From Physcousia sp015060555 (lineage in GTDB: Bacteria; Bacteroidota; Bacteroidia; Bacteroidales; Bacteroidaceae): a stretch of 23,083 nucleotides of DNA. Below the pieces are notes generated by a model that was given only the letters and a program-made list of their open reading frames with translations, ran no database searches and was not told where the DNA came from. Shown here one piece after another: positions 13,719-20,828 of the stretch. Both the position numbers and the translations under genes were made by a program. Location: contig SUYG01000007.1 in the NCBI GenBank assembly GCA_015060555.1, positions 1-23,083 of the forward strand, in the 5' to 3' direction. Every line of letters starts with the position of its first letter. Within the stretch, counting starts at the first letter, position 1.

Positions 13719-16403
13719 ATGAAAAGAACGCTCATCTTCGCCTGCGGCCTTGCCGTCAGCCTGTGCACCCTCGCGCAGACCTATCCCTATCAGAATCCGG
13801 CCCTCAGCGCCAAGGAGCGCGCAGCCGACCTCTGCCAGCGCCTCACCCTTGAGGAGAAAGCGCAGCTGATGCTCGACGAGTCACCGGCCATTCCACGCCT
13901 CGGCATCAAGAAGTTCTTCTGGTGGAGCGAGGCGCTGCACGGCGCCGCCAATATGGGAAATGTCACGGTCTTCCCCGAACCCGTGGCCATGGCCGCCAGC
14001 TTCAACCCAACATTATTATATAAGGTGTTTGACATTGCCAGCACCGAATTCCGCGCACAGTACAACCACCGCATGCACGACCTGGGCGGCGAGGACGAGA
14101 AGTTCCACAGCCTCAGCGTGTGGACACCCAACGTAAACATCTTCCGCGACCCGCGCTGGGGACGCGGCCAGGAGACCTATGGCGAGGACCCCTACCTGAC
14201 CTCCGTCATGGGCGAACAGGTCGTGCGCGGCCTGCAGGGCCCCGAGAGCGCCAAGTACCGCAAGCTGTGGGCCTGCGCCAAGCACTATGCTGTCCACAGC
14301 GGTCCTGAATACACGCGCCACTCCGCCAACCTGAACAACGTCAGCCTGCGCGATATGTACGAGACTTACCTCCCCGCCTTCAAGACCCTCGTGGAGGATG
14401 CTAAGGTGCGCGAAGTGATGTGCGCCTACCAGCGCCTCGACGACGACCCCTGCTGCGGCAGCACACGCCTGCTGCAGCAAATCCTGCGCGATGAATGGGG
14501 CTTCCAGTATCTCGTCGTCAGCGACTGCGGTGCCGTCAGCGACTTCTACACCTCGCACAAGAGTTCCTCTGACGCACCCCACGCTGCTGCCAAGGCCGTG
14601 CTCGCTGGTACCGATGTGGAGTGTGGCTACGGCTACCCCTACCGCACCATCCCTGAGGCCGTACAACGCGGCCTCATCACCGAGGCTGAAGTGGACAAGC
14701 ACGTCTGCCGCCTCCTCGAAGGGCGCTTCGACCTGGGCGAGATGGACGACCCCGCACTCGTGGAATGGTCCAAGATCCCCTACTCCGCCATGTCCACCAA
14801 GGAGAGCGCACAAAAGTCATTGGAGATGGCACGCCAGGCCCTCGTGCTGCTGAAGAACGGTCGCCGTCCCTTCCGCAGAGGCCAACGCTTCACCGGCGGC
14901 GAGCCGCGCCTGACACTGCCCCTGGACCGCAACGCGAAAGAGACCATCGCCGTCATCGGTCCCAACGCCGACAATGCACCCATGATGTGGGGCAACTACA
15001 ACGGAACGCCCAACCACACCATCACCATCCTCGACGGCATCTGTGAGAAATTAGGAGTGAAAAGAGAAAAAGTTGTAAATAGTAAATCGTTAAATAGTAA
15101 ATTACGTCACTTCCCCGGCTGCGACCTGACGAATCCGCTGGTCATGGACAGCCGTCTGGCCACCGAGTGCAACATCGACGGCAAGCAAGGTCTGCGCGGC
15201 ACCTTCTGGAACAACACCGAGATGCAGGGCAAGGCCGTGACGACACAGCTCTACACCACGCCCGTGGCCGTGACCACAGCCGGTATGCACAACTTCGCCC
15301 CCGGCGTGGCCATCGAGGATTTCTCGGCCAAGTATGAGACGGCCTTCACGCCCAAGACCGCCGGCGAGTATGTCATCAATGTCGAAGGCTGCGGCCACTA
15401 TGAGGTCTATGTCAACGGCGAACGCAAACAGCGCGTCCACTCCTGGCGCACCACCCCCACGCGCACCGCTCTGCAGGCCGCTGCCGGACAGCGCTTCGAC
15501 ATCGAAGTGCGCTACCAGTTCGTGAAGACATGGGGTGCCAACATGAAGATTGACATTGCACAGGAACAGCCCATCGACTACGACGCCCTCATCGCGCAGC
15601 TCAAGGACATACAGACCGTGATCTTCGTGGGCGGTATCTCGCCAGCCCTCGAGGGTGAGGAGATGCCCGTGCACATCGACGGTTTCCGTGGCGGCGACCG
15701 CACCAACATCGAGCTGCCCAGCGTGCAGCGCGACTTCCTCATGGCACTGAAGAAGGCCGGCAAGACCGTCATCTTCGTAAACTGCTCCGGCTCAGCCATC
15801 GCCCTGACACCCGAGATGGAGACCTGCGACGCCATCCTCCAAGCCTGGTACCCCGGTCAGGAAGGCGGCACTGCCGTTGCCGACGTCCTCTTCGGCGATG
15901 TCAACCCCAGCGGCAAGCTCCCCGTCACCTTCTATCGCTCCACCGACCAACTGCCCGACTACGAGGACTATAGCATGAAGGGCCGCACCTACCGTTACTT
16001 CGACGATGCCCTCTTCGACTTCGGCTACGGCCTCAGCTACACCACCTTCGTCGTGGGCGAGGTGCTGGAGAAGAAAGACAGTTTCAAGCTGCCCACCTTC
16101 CACTTTAACCTGGAGATTCCCGTGAGCAACATCGGCGACTGCGACGGCACCGAAGTCATCCAGCTCTATGTCCGCGACCTCGCCGACACCGACGGTCCCC
16201 GCCGCTCCCTCCGTGGCTTCCAGCGCGTTGAGGTGAAAGCCGGACAGACCGTCAACGCCCTGATTCCCATCAACTCCAAGACCTTCGAATTGTGGAACCC
16301 CGCCACCAACACCGTCTGCGCCCACGCCGGCCGTTACGAGATCTCCTACGGCACCAGCTCCCGCCCCGAAGACCTCTACCGCTTCGAAATCACCCTCGAA
16401 TAA
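13719..16403 (+). CDS. GH3 beta-xylosidase/beta-glucosidase-type enzyme with PA14 domain
   Basis: The 894-aa protein has a signal peptide (MKRTLIFACGLAVSLCTLAQ) and a GH3 barrel. The barrel includes WWSEALHGAANMG, RDPRWGRGQETYGEDPYL, the KHYAVHSGPE binding segment and the nucleophile Asp269 in VVSDCGAV. The second alpha/beta domain begins after LEMARQALVLLKN. A PA14-like module is inserted at about 491-615 (GLRGTFWNN...), and a fibronectin III-like end (about 800-890) contains the usual GTEVIQLYVRD. WWSEALHG with this layout is typical of the xylosidase-like Bacteroidales GH3 group, so beta-xylosidase is favoured, but glucosidase is possible. Two short segments look inserted: Arg-rich 381-399 and an AT-rich one at 448-463, both on surface loops of the second domain by position. 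It has its own promoter and terminator-like hairpin. Confidence 0.93.
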   Translation: MKRTLIFACGLAVSLCTLAQTYPYQNPALSAKERAADLCQRLTLEEKAQLMLDESPAIPRLGIKKFFWWSEALHGAANMGNVTVFPEPVAMAASFNPTLLYKVFDIASTEFRAQYNHRMHDLGGEDEKFHSLSVWTPNVNIFRDPRWGRGQETYGEDPYLTSVMGEQVVRGLQGPESAKYRKLWACAKHYAVHSGPEYTRHSANLNNVSLRDMYETYLPAFKTLVEDAKVREVMCAYQRLDDDPCCGSTRLLQQILRDEWGFQYLVVSDCGAVSDFYTSHKSSSDAPHAAAKAVLAGTDVECGYGYPYRTIPEAVQRGLITEAEVDKHVCRLLEGRFDLGEMDDPALVEWSKIPYSAMSTKESAQKSLEMARQALVLLKNGRRPFRRGQRFTGGEPRLTLPLDRNAKETIAVIGPNADNAPMMWGNYNGTPNHTITILDGICEKLGVKREKVVNSKSLNSKLRHFPGCDLTNPLVMDSRLATECNIDGKQGLRGTFWNNTEMQGKAVTTQLYTTPVAVTTAGMHNFAPGVAIEDFSAKYETAFTPKTAGEYVINVEGCGHYEVYVNGERKQRVHSWRTTPTRTALQAAAGQRFDIEVRYQFVKTWGANMKIDIAQEQPIDYDALIAQLKDIQTVIFVGGISPALEGEEMPVHIDGFRGGDRTNIELPSVQRDFLMALKKAGKTVIFVNCSGSAIALTPEMETCDAILQAWYPGQEGGTAVADVLFGDVNPSGKLPVTFYRSTDQLPDYEDYSMKGRTYRYFDDALFDFGYGLSYTTFVVGEVLEKKDSFKLPTFHFNLEIPVSNIGDCDGTEVIQLYVRDLADTDGPRRSLRGFQRVEVKAGQTVNALIPINSKTFELWNPATNTVCAHAGRYEISYGTSSRPEDLYRFEITLE
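15060..15107 (+). repeat. AT-rich in-frame repeat insertion inside the GH3 gene
   Basis: Within a GC-rich gene this 48-nt stretch is strikingly AT-rich. It contains two exact copies of TAAATAGTAAAT (15076-15087 and 15091-15102) separated by 3 nt. It keeps the frame and adds residues 448-463. GH3 relatives usually pass almost directly from the KLG helix to the xxPGCDL strand here. It looks like an intergenic-type repeat captured in a coding loop. Confidence 0.7.
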
Positions 16404-16419
16404 GGTTCCTATATATAAT

Positions 16420-16463
16420 GAAGCGCACCCCGAAAGTCAGCAATAACTTTCGGGGTGCGCTTC
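16420..16463 (+). terminator. Strong hairpin after the GH3 gene
   Basis: A perfect 18-bp stem (16420-16437 with 16446-16463) closes an 8-nt loop, 17 nt after the GH3 stop. There is no clear T tract after it, so it is a terminator-like or mRNA-protecting hairpin, possibly bidirectional. Homology to the IS transposase begins immediately after its right arm. Confidence 0.7.
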
Positions 16464-16464
16464 C

Positions 16465-16815
16465 TCAAGGGAACGTGCGGAGATACTATTTGGACTGTAT
16501 CCTGACATTGAGACAGCATACAGCCTGACACACTCTCTGAGGATGAGCTTTGCCCAGAAGTGCAACAAGGAAGCCGGACGTAAGAACATCAAGAAGTGGT
16601 ACGCCAAAGTAGGCGAGTTTGACAATAAAGCCTTCTATGACATTGCCGCAGCCATGTACGACAGGGAAGACGAAATACTCAACTATTTCGTGAACAGGTC
16701 AACCAATGCTTCTGCTGAATCATTGAATGCTAAAATCAAGGACTTCAGGGCTCAATTAAGGGGCGTTATCGACAAGAAATTCTTCATCTTCAGACTAATC
16801 AAGATCTTTGGTTAA
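16465..16815 (+). pseudogene. 5'-truncated IS transposase (ISL3/ISAon1-like), C-terminal part
   Basis: The frame encodes the last about 115 residues of a DDE transposase of the ISL3-like group that Bacteroidales annotations call ISAon1. Family sequence starts near RERAEILFGLYPD and continues past ATG 16543, where a conventional ORF call would begin. NRSTNASAESLNAKIKDFRA and LRGVIDKKFFIFRL are the conserved C-terminal motifs. The N-terminal zinc-binding and first catalytic parts are missing, cut at or next to the GH3 terminator hairpin, so it cannot be active. The element's right end (CACGGTTATGTAGGTGACCC) follows the stop. The last 102 bp of the element are repeated at 19916-20017. Confidence 0.8.
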
Positions 16816-16839
16816 TCCACACGGTTATGTAGGTGACCC
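16738..16839 (+). repeat. IS right-end direct repeat, copy 1
   Basis: This 102-bp stretch holds the last codons of the transposase remnant plus the element's terminal sequence ending GTAGGTGACCC. It matches 19916-20017 over its full length with three substitutions by eye and no gaps, in the same orientation. Confidence 0.9.
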
Positions 16840-16858
16840 CAAATATCTCTGCCATAAC

Positions 16859-18019
16859 CTATGTAAACTCTAATCCAAGTTGGTCAACAAGGGTGTTTAA
16901 TGCAGGATTGCATTGTTTCATTTCTTCAGGTGATACTTGCTGCCTTGGTGGGGAAATGAATATGACTTGTACTAACTGCTGATATTCCCTCGGCAAACAC
17001 TCAACAATAGTCTGACGATATAAGTTCCATAATTCTTTAATGCAATCAGTGTTATACCCTCTGGTAAGGTATTCCACTTCTTCATTGCTATAAAATCTGT
17101 GCTTGACCATATTGTCCCATTCATCAAAAGCAATCAGTTCTTCTACCAAGCCCAGCTCACCCATGCACCAGAGAACGCAAGATACGAAGTCAAGATGCTT
17201 GGTGGTAACATTCCCATCTTCTATCTGACGTTCAAAGTTGTATGCCCTGTTGCCTATAATTTGGGGTGGAGTATTAACTATGTTGATAAATACAGCCATC
17301 TGATTAAATAATGTACGTGTGGCTTCTCCTTTTTCTATCTTACTTTTTGATTTCGCTAAGATGTAGAGGTACTCCACTTCGGGATGACCATAAAATACAA
17401 AATCCTCTTTTAGCCGTTCTTTGTCAATCTGGAACTTTGGATGATGTATTAACTTGATGCAAAGATTTGTGTAGTTGCCTTGTATATCTAATGCGGACAA
17501 ATTATCATATACATATTCCTTTGGGAAGTGCTTTATAACCACTGTACCACATTCTTTTTCGTGGTATTGTTCCCACAAGTCTTGTACATCTTCAAAAAAG
17601 AAATCATCCCAACTATAGTTCAACCGATTATATGCCCACATCCTATCTTGTTTTGAAGCATGGAGCATGGCTTTCAGTATCTTTCGTTGTGTCAGAAATG
17701 ATTGCTTGCCAAATCTATCCCGTAATTCTGCCCTTGTTTCAGCAACTAAACCACTCTGTTTATCAGTAAAGGCTTTCAATAGGGCAGAAATGCTTTCATT
17801 CTTATGTGGTTGTATCTTGCCCAAGACTTTAATTGCTTCCTCATAAAGTCCCTTGCCTACGCTCCATTTGGAAGAACCACGCTTCAACTTCTTTTGAAGT
17901 CTAAGCAGTTCTTCCTTGTTGAGCGTATGCACTAAAGCCTTCAACACAGTTCTTTCAGCAAGGTTTTCTTGGTATTTCTCTTGTTGATAATTTGCCAATA
18001 TGTAGTCTAATGCACTCAT
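16859..18019 (-). CDS. Hypothetical 386-aa helical protein, last gene of the island operon
   Basis: I do not recognise this protein. It has no signal peptide or membrane segment, so it is likely cytoplasmic. The first 150 residues are lysine-rich and look like helical hairpins (LNKEELLRLQKKLKRG, ALLKAFTDKQSG, QRKILKAMLHASKQDRMWAYNRL), suggestive of HEAT- or TPR-like packing. The rest is mixed, with aromatic-rich stretches (NYSWDDFFFEDVQDLWEQY) and a helical segment DFVSCVLWCMGELGLVEELIAFDEW. ATG 18019 lies 22 nt after the stop of the retropepsin-like gene and the AT-rich codon use is shared, so they are probably one operon. The stop is only 19 nt from the IS right end. An operon partner of the protease, perhaps substrate or regulator, is a guess. 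Confidence 0.75.
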   Translation of the reverse strand: MSALDYILANYQQEKYQENLAERTVLKALVHTLNKEELLRLQKKLKRGSSKWSVGKGLYEEAIKVLGKIQPHKNESISALLKAFTDKQSGLVAETRAELRDRFGKQSFLTQRKILKAMLHASKQDRMWAYNRLNYSWDDFFFEDVQDLWEQYHEKECGTVVIKHFPKEYVYDNLSALDIQGNYTNLCIKLIHHPKFQIDKERLKEDFVFYGHPEVEYLYILAKSKSKIEKGEATRTLFNQMAVFINIVNTPPQIIGNRAYNFERQIEDGNVTTKHLDFVSCVLWCMGELGLVEELIAFDEWDNMVKHRFYSNEEVEYLTRGYNTDCIKELWNLYRQTIVECLPREYQQLVQVIFISPPRQQVSPEEMKQCNPALNTLVDQLGLEFT

Positions 18020-18041
18020 ATGTATAGGACTTAACGAAATT

Positions 18042-18452
18042 TCATAATGGATTTATTATTAATTCTTGTTTGGTAAAATCTATAATACTTTTGTTATCCA
18101 TCAAGAAAGGAATTCCTAGCAGACCATGTAATTGCATTCCTGTCTCGTCTTGTAGTTGCATGACCGCATCACTCATATCAACAACATTAAATTTGGTTTT
18201 TATCTCTACTCCTTCTATTTCTAATGTAGTATTAACAATGTTAACATCTTGATATTTCCCATCAACCCCCATCACTTTGTTACTTTGTCCTGTAACAATA
18301 AAGCCATTTTTTATTTGCTCATATACAAAACTTGCGATAACGTTGTGCGTGGAACCTGTATCTATAAGGAATGTAAGATTAATTCCACAAACCCTTGCCG
18401 TCACTAATGGCATACTGAGTTTTAGCAAACCTTCTGATAATGAATAATTCAT
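18042..18452 (-). CDS. Retropepsin-like aspartic protease (136 aa)
   Basis: The protein has the features of a single-domain bacterial retropepsin-like aspartyl protease, a fold that works as a homodimer with one catalytic Asp per subunit. Hydrophobic-hydrophobic-DTGS (FLIDTGSTHNVI) places the catalytic Asp at residue 31. Near the C-terminus LHGLLGIPFLMDNKSIIDF is the hydrophobic-hydrophobic-Gly motif, followed by the usual IDF..QEL strands. No signal peptide or membrane segment is seen, so it is probably cytosolic. The frame can open at 18506, but that would overlap the upstream gene; ATG 18452 lies 17 nt after that gene's stop and leads directly into the domain. It is the middle gene of a three-gene AT-rich operon. 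The substrate is unknown. Confidence 0.85.
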   Translation of the reverse strand: MNYSLSEGLLKLSMPLVTARVCGINLTFLIDTGSTHNVIASFVYEQIKNGFIVTGQSNKVMGVDGKYQDVNIVNTTLEIEGVEIKTKFNVVDMSDAVMQLQDETGMQLHGLLGIPFLMDNKSIIDFTKQELIINPL

Positions 18453-18469
18453 GTTGATAAATCTTATGT

Positions 18470-19117
18470 TTAATCGTTTTTCTTTGGAAGAGCTCTTAAT
18501 ATGCACGGAATAGGATTCTTGTCATTGATACAAACTTCCACATATTGGAAATCATCTATTGTCCCCGTTTTTATAATAGAAATCGCAGCAGGGCTAACAT
18601 AACCTTTTTTTGTTCCGCAAACAAAGGTGATTTTTTGTATTGGAAGTCCATCTTTATCCCTTATTACTATTCCATTTTTATCTTTTTGAGGTTCTTCCAA
18701 AAATTGCAAAACAGCATTTTCACTAATAATCAATGCTCGCGCACTCATCCGATTATATGTTTTAATATTCGGAGTCATGGTTTTTGCTTCAATCTTAATT
18801 TTTGGATCTACAGCTTTGTTATTTACATTTTTGTTCTCTAAACCTAAACTATTGATAATTCCTGTACGAGTTATCCATTTATCAGAAGTTACTGTCTTAT
18901 CAGGGTCATCTTCTTCTGAAATAATAAGGACTAAATGCTTCGGGTCATTAGTAAAATTTTCACTTAAAGCCTTTGAGCAAGGAATCCAACCATATCCAGG
19001 AACGAGCAATGCTTTATTTATATATTTTCGCAATGATACATGGCTCCAGAGTTCAACTCTCCCAACCTCTAATGGACTTGATATTTTCAAATCATAATAT
19101 AGATAAATATAACGCAT
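18470..19117 (-). CDS. Hypothetical 215-aa protein, first gene of the island operon
   Basis: I do not recognise the family. From ATG 19117 the protein starts MRYIYLYYDLKISSPLEVGR, with mixed beta-strand segments (KHLVLIISEEDD, ALIISENAVLQFLEE, KITFVCGTKKGYVSPAAISIIK) separated by polar Asn/Lys-rich linkers. It has no signal peptide or membrane segment and is very lysine-rich. The frame stays open a further 67 codons upstream to a GTG at 19318. That extension is Cys- and aromatic-rich, unlike the rest, and overlaps inverted repeats, so I treat it as leader RNA rather than protein, with moderate certainty. It leads the operon with the retropepsin-like gene (17-nt gap). Its codon use is AT-rich and unlike the hydrolase genes around the island, in line with horizontal transfer. 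Confidence 0.65.
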   Translation of the reverse strand: MRYIYLYYDLKISSPLEVGRVELWSHVSLRKYINKALLVPGYGWIPCSKALSENFTNDPKHLVLIISEEDDPDKTVTSDKWITRTGIINSLGLENKNVNNKAVDPKIKIEAKTMTPNIKTYNRMSARALIISENAVLQFLEEPQKDKNGIVIRDKDGLPIQKITFVCGTKKGYVSPAAISIIKTGTIDDFQYVEVCINDKNPIPCILRALPKKND

Positions 19118-19375
19118 CTTTTTCAAGGAAAACGACACACAAAAAGAAAAGGTGCAAACAATCCTGTATTTGCATATTCGGAGGTATCGCCAAACACCTA
19201 AGCCACACAAATAAGGAAAGCCTGCACCTGTAAGGTACAAGCATTTCACAAACTTGCTTTTGGGACAAATTCTTCTAACTGGCGATTTTCCGAATGTCAC
19301 ATGCAAGAAGTAAAACACTTCTTCTGATGATATGTCTTGTTAAACTATTACGTCATTTTACACATTTTTGAAATT
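19118..19375 (-). promoter_or_regulatory. Long, possibly structured 5' leader of the island operon
   Basis: The stretch between the candidate -7 element and ATG 19117 is about 260 nt. It contains a 7-bp inverted repeat AGGTGCA (19150-19156) / TGCACCT (19223-19229). Inside it is a small hairpin, AGGT (19182-19185) / ACCT (19196-19199). The same stretch is stop-free in the frame of the downstream gene, so an N-terminal protein extension is the alternative reading. No known riboswitch class was recognised. Confidence 0.4.
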
Positions 19376-19382
19376 CATGTTG

Positions 19383-19390
19383 CAAAGTTA
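19383..19390 (-). promoter_or_regulatory. Candidate -7 element for the island operon
   Basis: The minus strand reads TAACTTTG, matching TAnnTTTG, within the motif TTGCAAAGTTA seen upstream of many Bacteroidales genes. It lies 266 nt before ATG 19117. No -33 element at ideal spacing was found. Confidence 0.5.
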
Positions 19391-19508
19391 ATCAATTTAT
19401 GCGACAATCATTTCATCTTGCTTCAAATTCAGTAGATTCAACGAAAACTTTTCATCAAAAGGCAGGCTCTCCTATTAATTTGTGTGTCAAAAAGGGGTTA
19501 ATAAATGT

Positions 19509-19598
19509 TCACCTATCCTCCTTCTCACTTCCGAAGAAGAACATCAAGATAGCCACTCCGAGTGCTACCTTAAATAGTATAGAGAGTATCGCTATCAT
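19509..19598 (-). CDS. Small single-helix membrane protein (29 aa)
   Basis: An ATG at 19598 opens a 30-codon frame ending TGA at 19509-19511. The product starts MIAILSILFKVALG, continues with VAILMFFFG and ends in a charged tail SEKEDR, which is the profile of one membrane-spanning helix. It begins 6 nt after the stop of the DUF3871-like gene on the same strand, suggesting co-transcription before that gene was truncated. The family is not recognised. The high hydrophobicity could occur by chance in AT-rich DNA, so certainty is limited. Confidence 0.45.
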   Translation of the reverse strand: MIAILSILFKVALGVAILMFFFGSEKEDR

Positions 19599-19604
19599 GA
19601 GGCT

Positions 19605-19915
19605 TTACTGAATAAACCATGAATACTCATTCTCACCATATAAGGCTCTATTCAGTCCATCAGCCAACAGACTTGCATTGTGAGACCTATCCAAGAAGTT
19701 GTCAATATAACTACTCTTGTTTGCCCCTGTCAGCAGATTATAGACATTCCACATAGAGATTTCCTTAGCTCCATGTTGTGGTGCAAAGTTCTCGTCATTG
19801 TAATAAGCCCTTGCTACAAGTCCTATCTGTGTGTCTGTCATTAGCATTTGCGGTAAAGACTTCTTTACTTTTTGGGTCAGCTGCATAATCACGTGTGAGC
19901 GTACACTAAAACCGT
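19605..19915 (-). pseudogene. DUF3871-like gene, C-terminal fragment
   Basis: About the last 100 residues resemble the end of the DUF3871 family found on Bacteroidales mobile elements. The recognisable stretch is MLMTDTQIGLVARAYYNDENF, then ISMWNVYNLLTGANKSSYIDNFLDRSHNAS, ending in NEYSWFIQ (the first and second stretches are adjacent, separated by about ten residues). The full protein is normally several hundred residues, so the N-terminus is missing. The frame runs open up to 19915, where the second IS-end copy begins, which indicates truncation by the IS or by recombination there. A GTG at 19892 could start a 95-aa product. Function of the family is unknown; it is a marker of integrative elements. 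The assignment is from memory of conserved phrases. Confidence 0.55.
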
Positions 19916-20017
19916 AAGGACTTTAGGGCTCAATTAAGGGGCGTTATCGACAAGAAATTCTTCATCTTCAGACTAATCCAGACCTTTGGTTAATCCACAC
20001 GGTTATGTAGGTGACCC
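19916..20017 (+). mobile_element. IS right-end remnant, copy 2 (direct repeat)
   Basis: Only the last 102 bp of the ISL3/ISAon1-like element remain: the final transposase codons and the terminus ending GTAGGTGACCC. It matches 16738-16839 with three differences and the same orientation, 3,076 bp after copy 1 ends. It truncates the DUF3871-like gene. No transposase frame remains upstream, so it is an inactive relic. The bases after the terminus differ from those after copy 1, so a shared target-site duplication is not evident. Confidence 0.85.
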
Positions 20018-20077
20018 GATCTTTCTCATATAATGTGCGAAACATTCGTATCTATGCTGTTATAGCTTTTCTCTGAG

Positions 20078-20443
20078 CTATACTCCGAGTACCACGGCAG
20101 GACTAATATTAAGTGTCTGGCTCATCTTCCGAGCAGTCTGCAGGGATGGCTCAGCCTTGCCTGCAAGGAACTTATTAAGGGTAGAGGGGCTGATGTTCAG
20201 CAATGCAGAAAGACGGGCAGGCGACAATCCCATTTCATACATTCGTAGTTTTATGGTTTCAGCAAGAGTTGGCTTGGCAATGGGATAATGTACGTCTTCA
20301 TATTCCTCTACCAAGTCAGAAAGCAAATCCAACTCTATATAGTTTTTATCCGTTGTCGGGGTATCATCATGCACTAACGGCAGAATCTCGTCAATGCGTT
20401 CCAACGCTCTTCTGTATTCTATTTCATTCTTTATCTGTGCCAT
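20078..20443 (-). CDS. higA: HigA-type antitoxin, XRE-family HTH
   Basis: This 121-aa protein is the antitoxin of a type II toxin-antitoxin pair. Residues 1-60 form an acidic helical region (ERIDEILPLVHDDTPTTDKNYIELDLL) like the N-terminal dimer/toxin-contact part of Bacteroidota HigA proteins. Residues about 60-118 form an XRE-type helix-turn-helix (LAETIKLRMYEMGLSPARLS, then LLNISPSTLNKFLAGKAEPS). The ATG at 20443 follows the toxin stop by 3 nt, the usual toxin-first order of higBA. It is expected to bind its own promoter region and repress the operon; candidate inverted repeats lie near the transcription start. The AT-rich composition links it to the island rather than to the flanking hydrolase genes. 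Confidence 0.88.
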   Translation of the reverse strand: MAQIKNEIEYRRALERIDEILPLVHDDTPTTDKNYIELDLLSDLVEEYEDVHYPIAKPTLAETIKLRMYEMGLSPARLSALLNISPSTLNKFLAGKAEPSLQTARKMSQTLNISPAVVLGV

Positions 20444-20446
20444 AAC

Positions 20447-20743
20447 TTAAATCTTTTGAATGTCCTTAATCCTATCATATTCAGCATGAGTGCCGATAAA
20501 ACGGATGTAAACTCTTTGGGGCGTGAACTGAACAACGACAACTAGCCTATAGTCATTACCTTTGATATTGAAGACATAGTGCTGATTACCAACATTGTCA
20601 ACGCTGTTGAAGGTCTTTTTTATGTCTGCAAAACATGTCCACTCTGCTTGCTTAGTTTTTTCGTACCAATCCTCCAGTGCGGTTTTTGCCTGCGGGTTCT
20701 TGGTATAGTATTCTACAAGTGTACTTTTAGCAATAATTCTCAT
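20447..20743 (-). CDS. higB: HigB-type toxin, RelE-superfamily mRNA interferase
   Basis: The 98-aa protein matches the HigB toxin family (PF09907 type), ribosome-dependent mRNA endonucleases of the RelE fold. The conserved course is visible: MRIIAKSTLVEYYTKNPQAK at the start, ALEDWYEKTKQAEW, the basic patch around DIKKTFNSVDNVG, and the core strands HYVFNIKGNDYRLVVVVQF and RVYIRFIGTHAEYDRI. The C-terminal GTHAEYD is the most diagnostic element. Length is normal and the frame intact. It precedes higA with a 3-nt gap. A well-formed promoter lies about 90 nt upstream. It is just outside the second IS end, so it may be a separate stabilising module. Confidence 0.9.
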   Translation of the reverse strand: MRIIAKSTLVEYYTKNPQAKTALEDWYEKTKQAEWTCFADIKKTFNSVDNVGNQHYVFNIKGNDYRLVVVVQFTPQRVYIRFIGTHAEYDRIKDIQKI

Positions 20744-20828
20744 CCTAAACTTATATCCGTGTTCTTAATAAGGCTTCGAAGAGCAAGTTTACTATGCCTA
20801 ATTCAACGCAAGACTTCAAGAGTCGGGG

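Noticed and set aside
16465..16839. Complete active insertion sequence
   Set aside because: Only the C-terminal part of the transposase and one end are present; the N-terminal half and left end are missing.
18042..18452. Retroelement or retroviral protease origin for the DTGS protein
   Set aside because: No reverse transcriptase, integrase or gag-like gene is nearby; stand-alone retropepsin-like proteases are common in bacteria.
19399..19611. 70-aa plus-strand ORF antisense to the small membrane ORF
   Set aside because: It overlaps the complementary strand of the 29-aa frame and the end of the DUF3871-like gene and shows no protein character.
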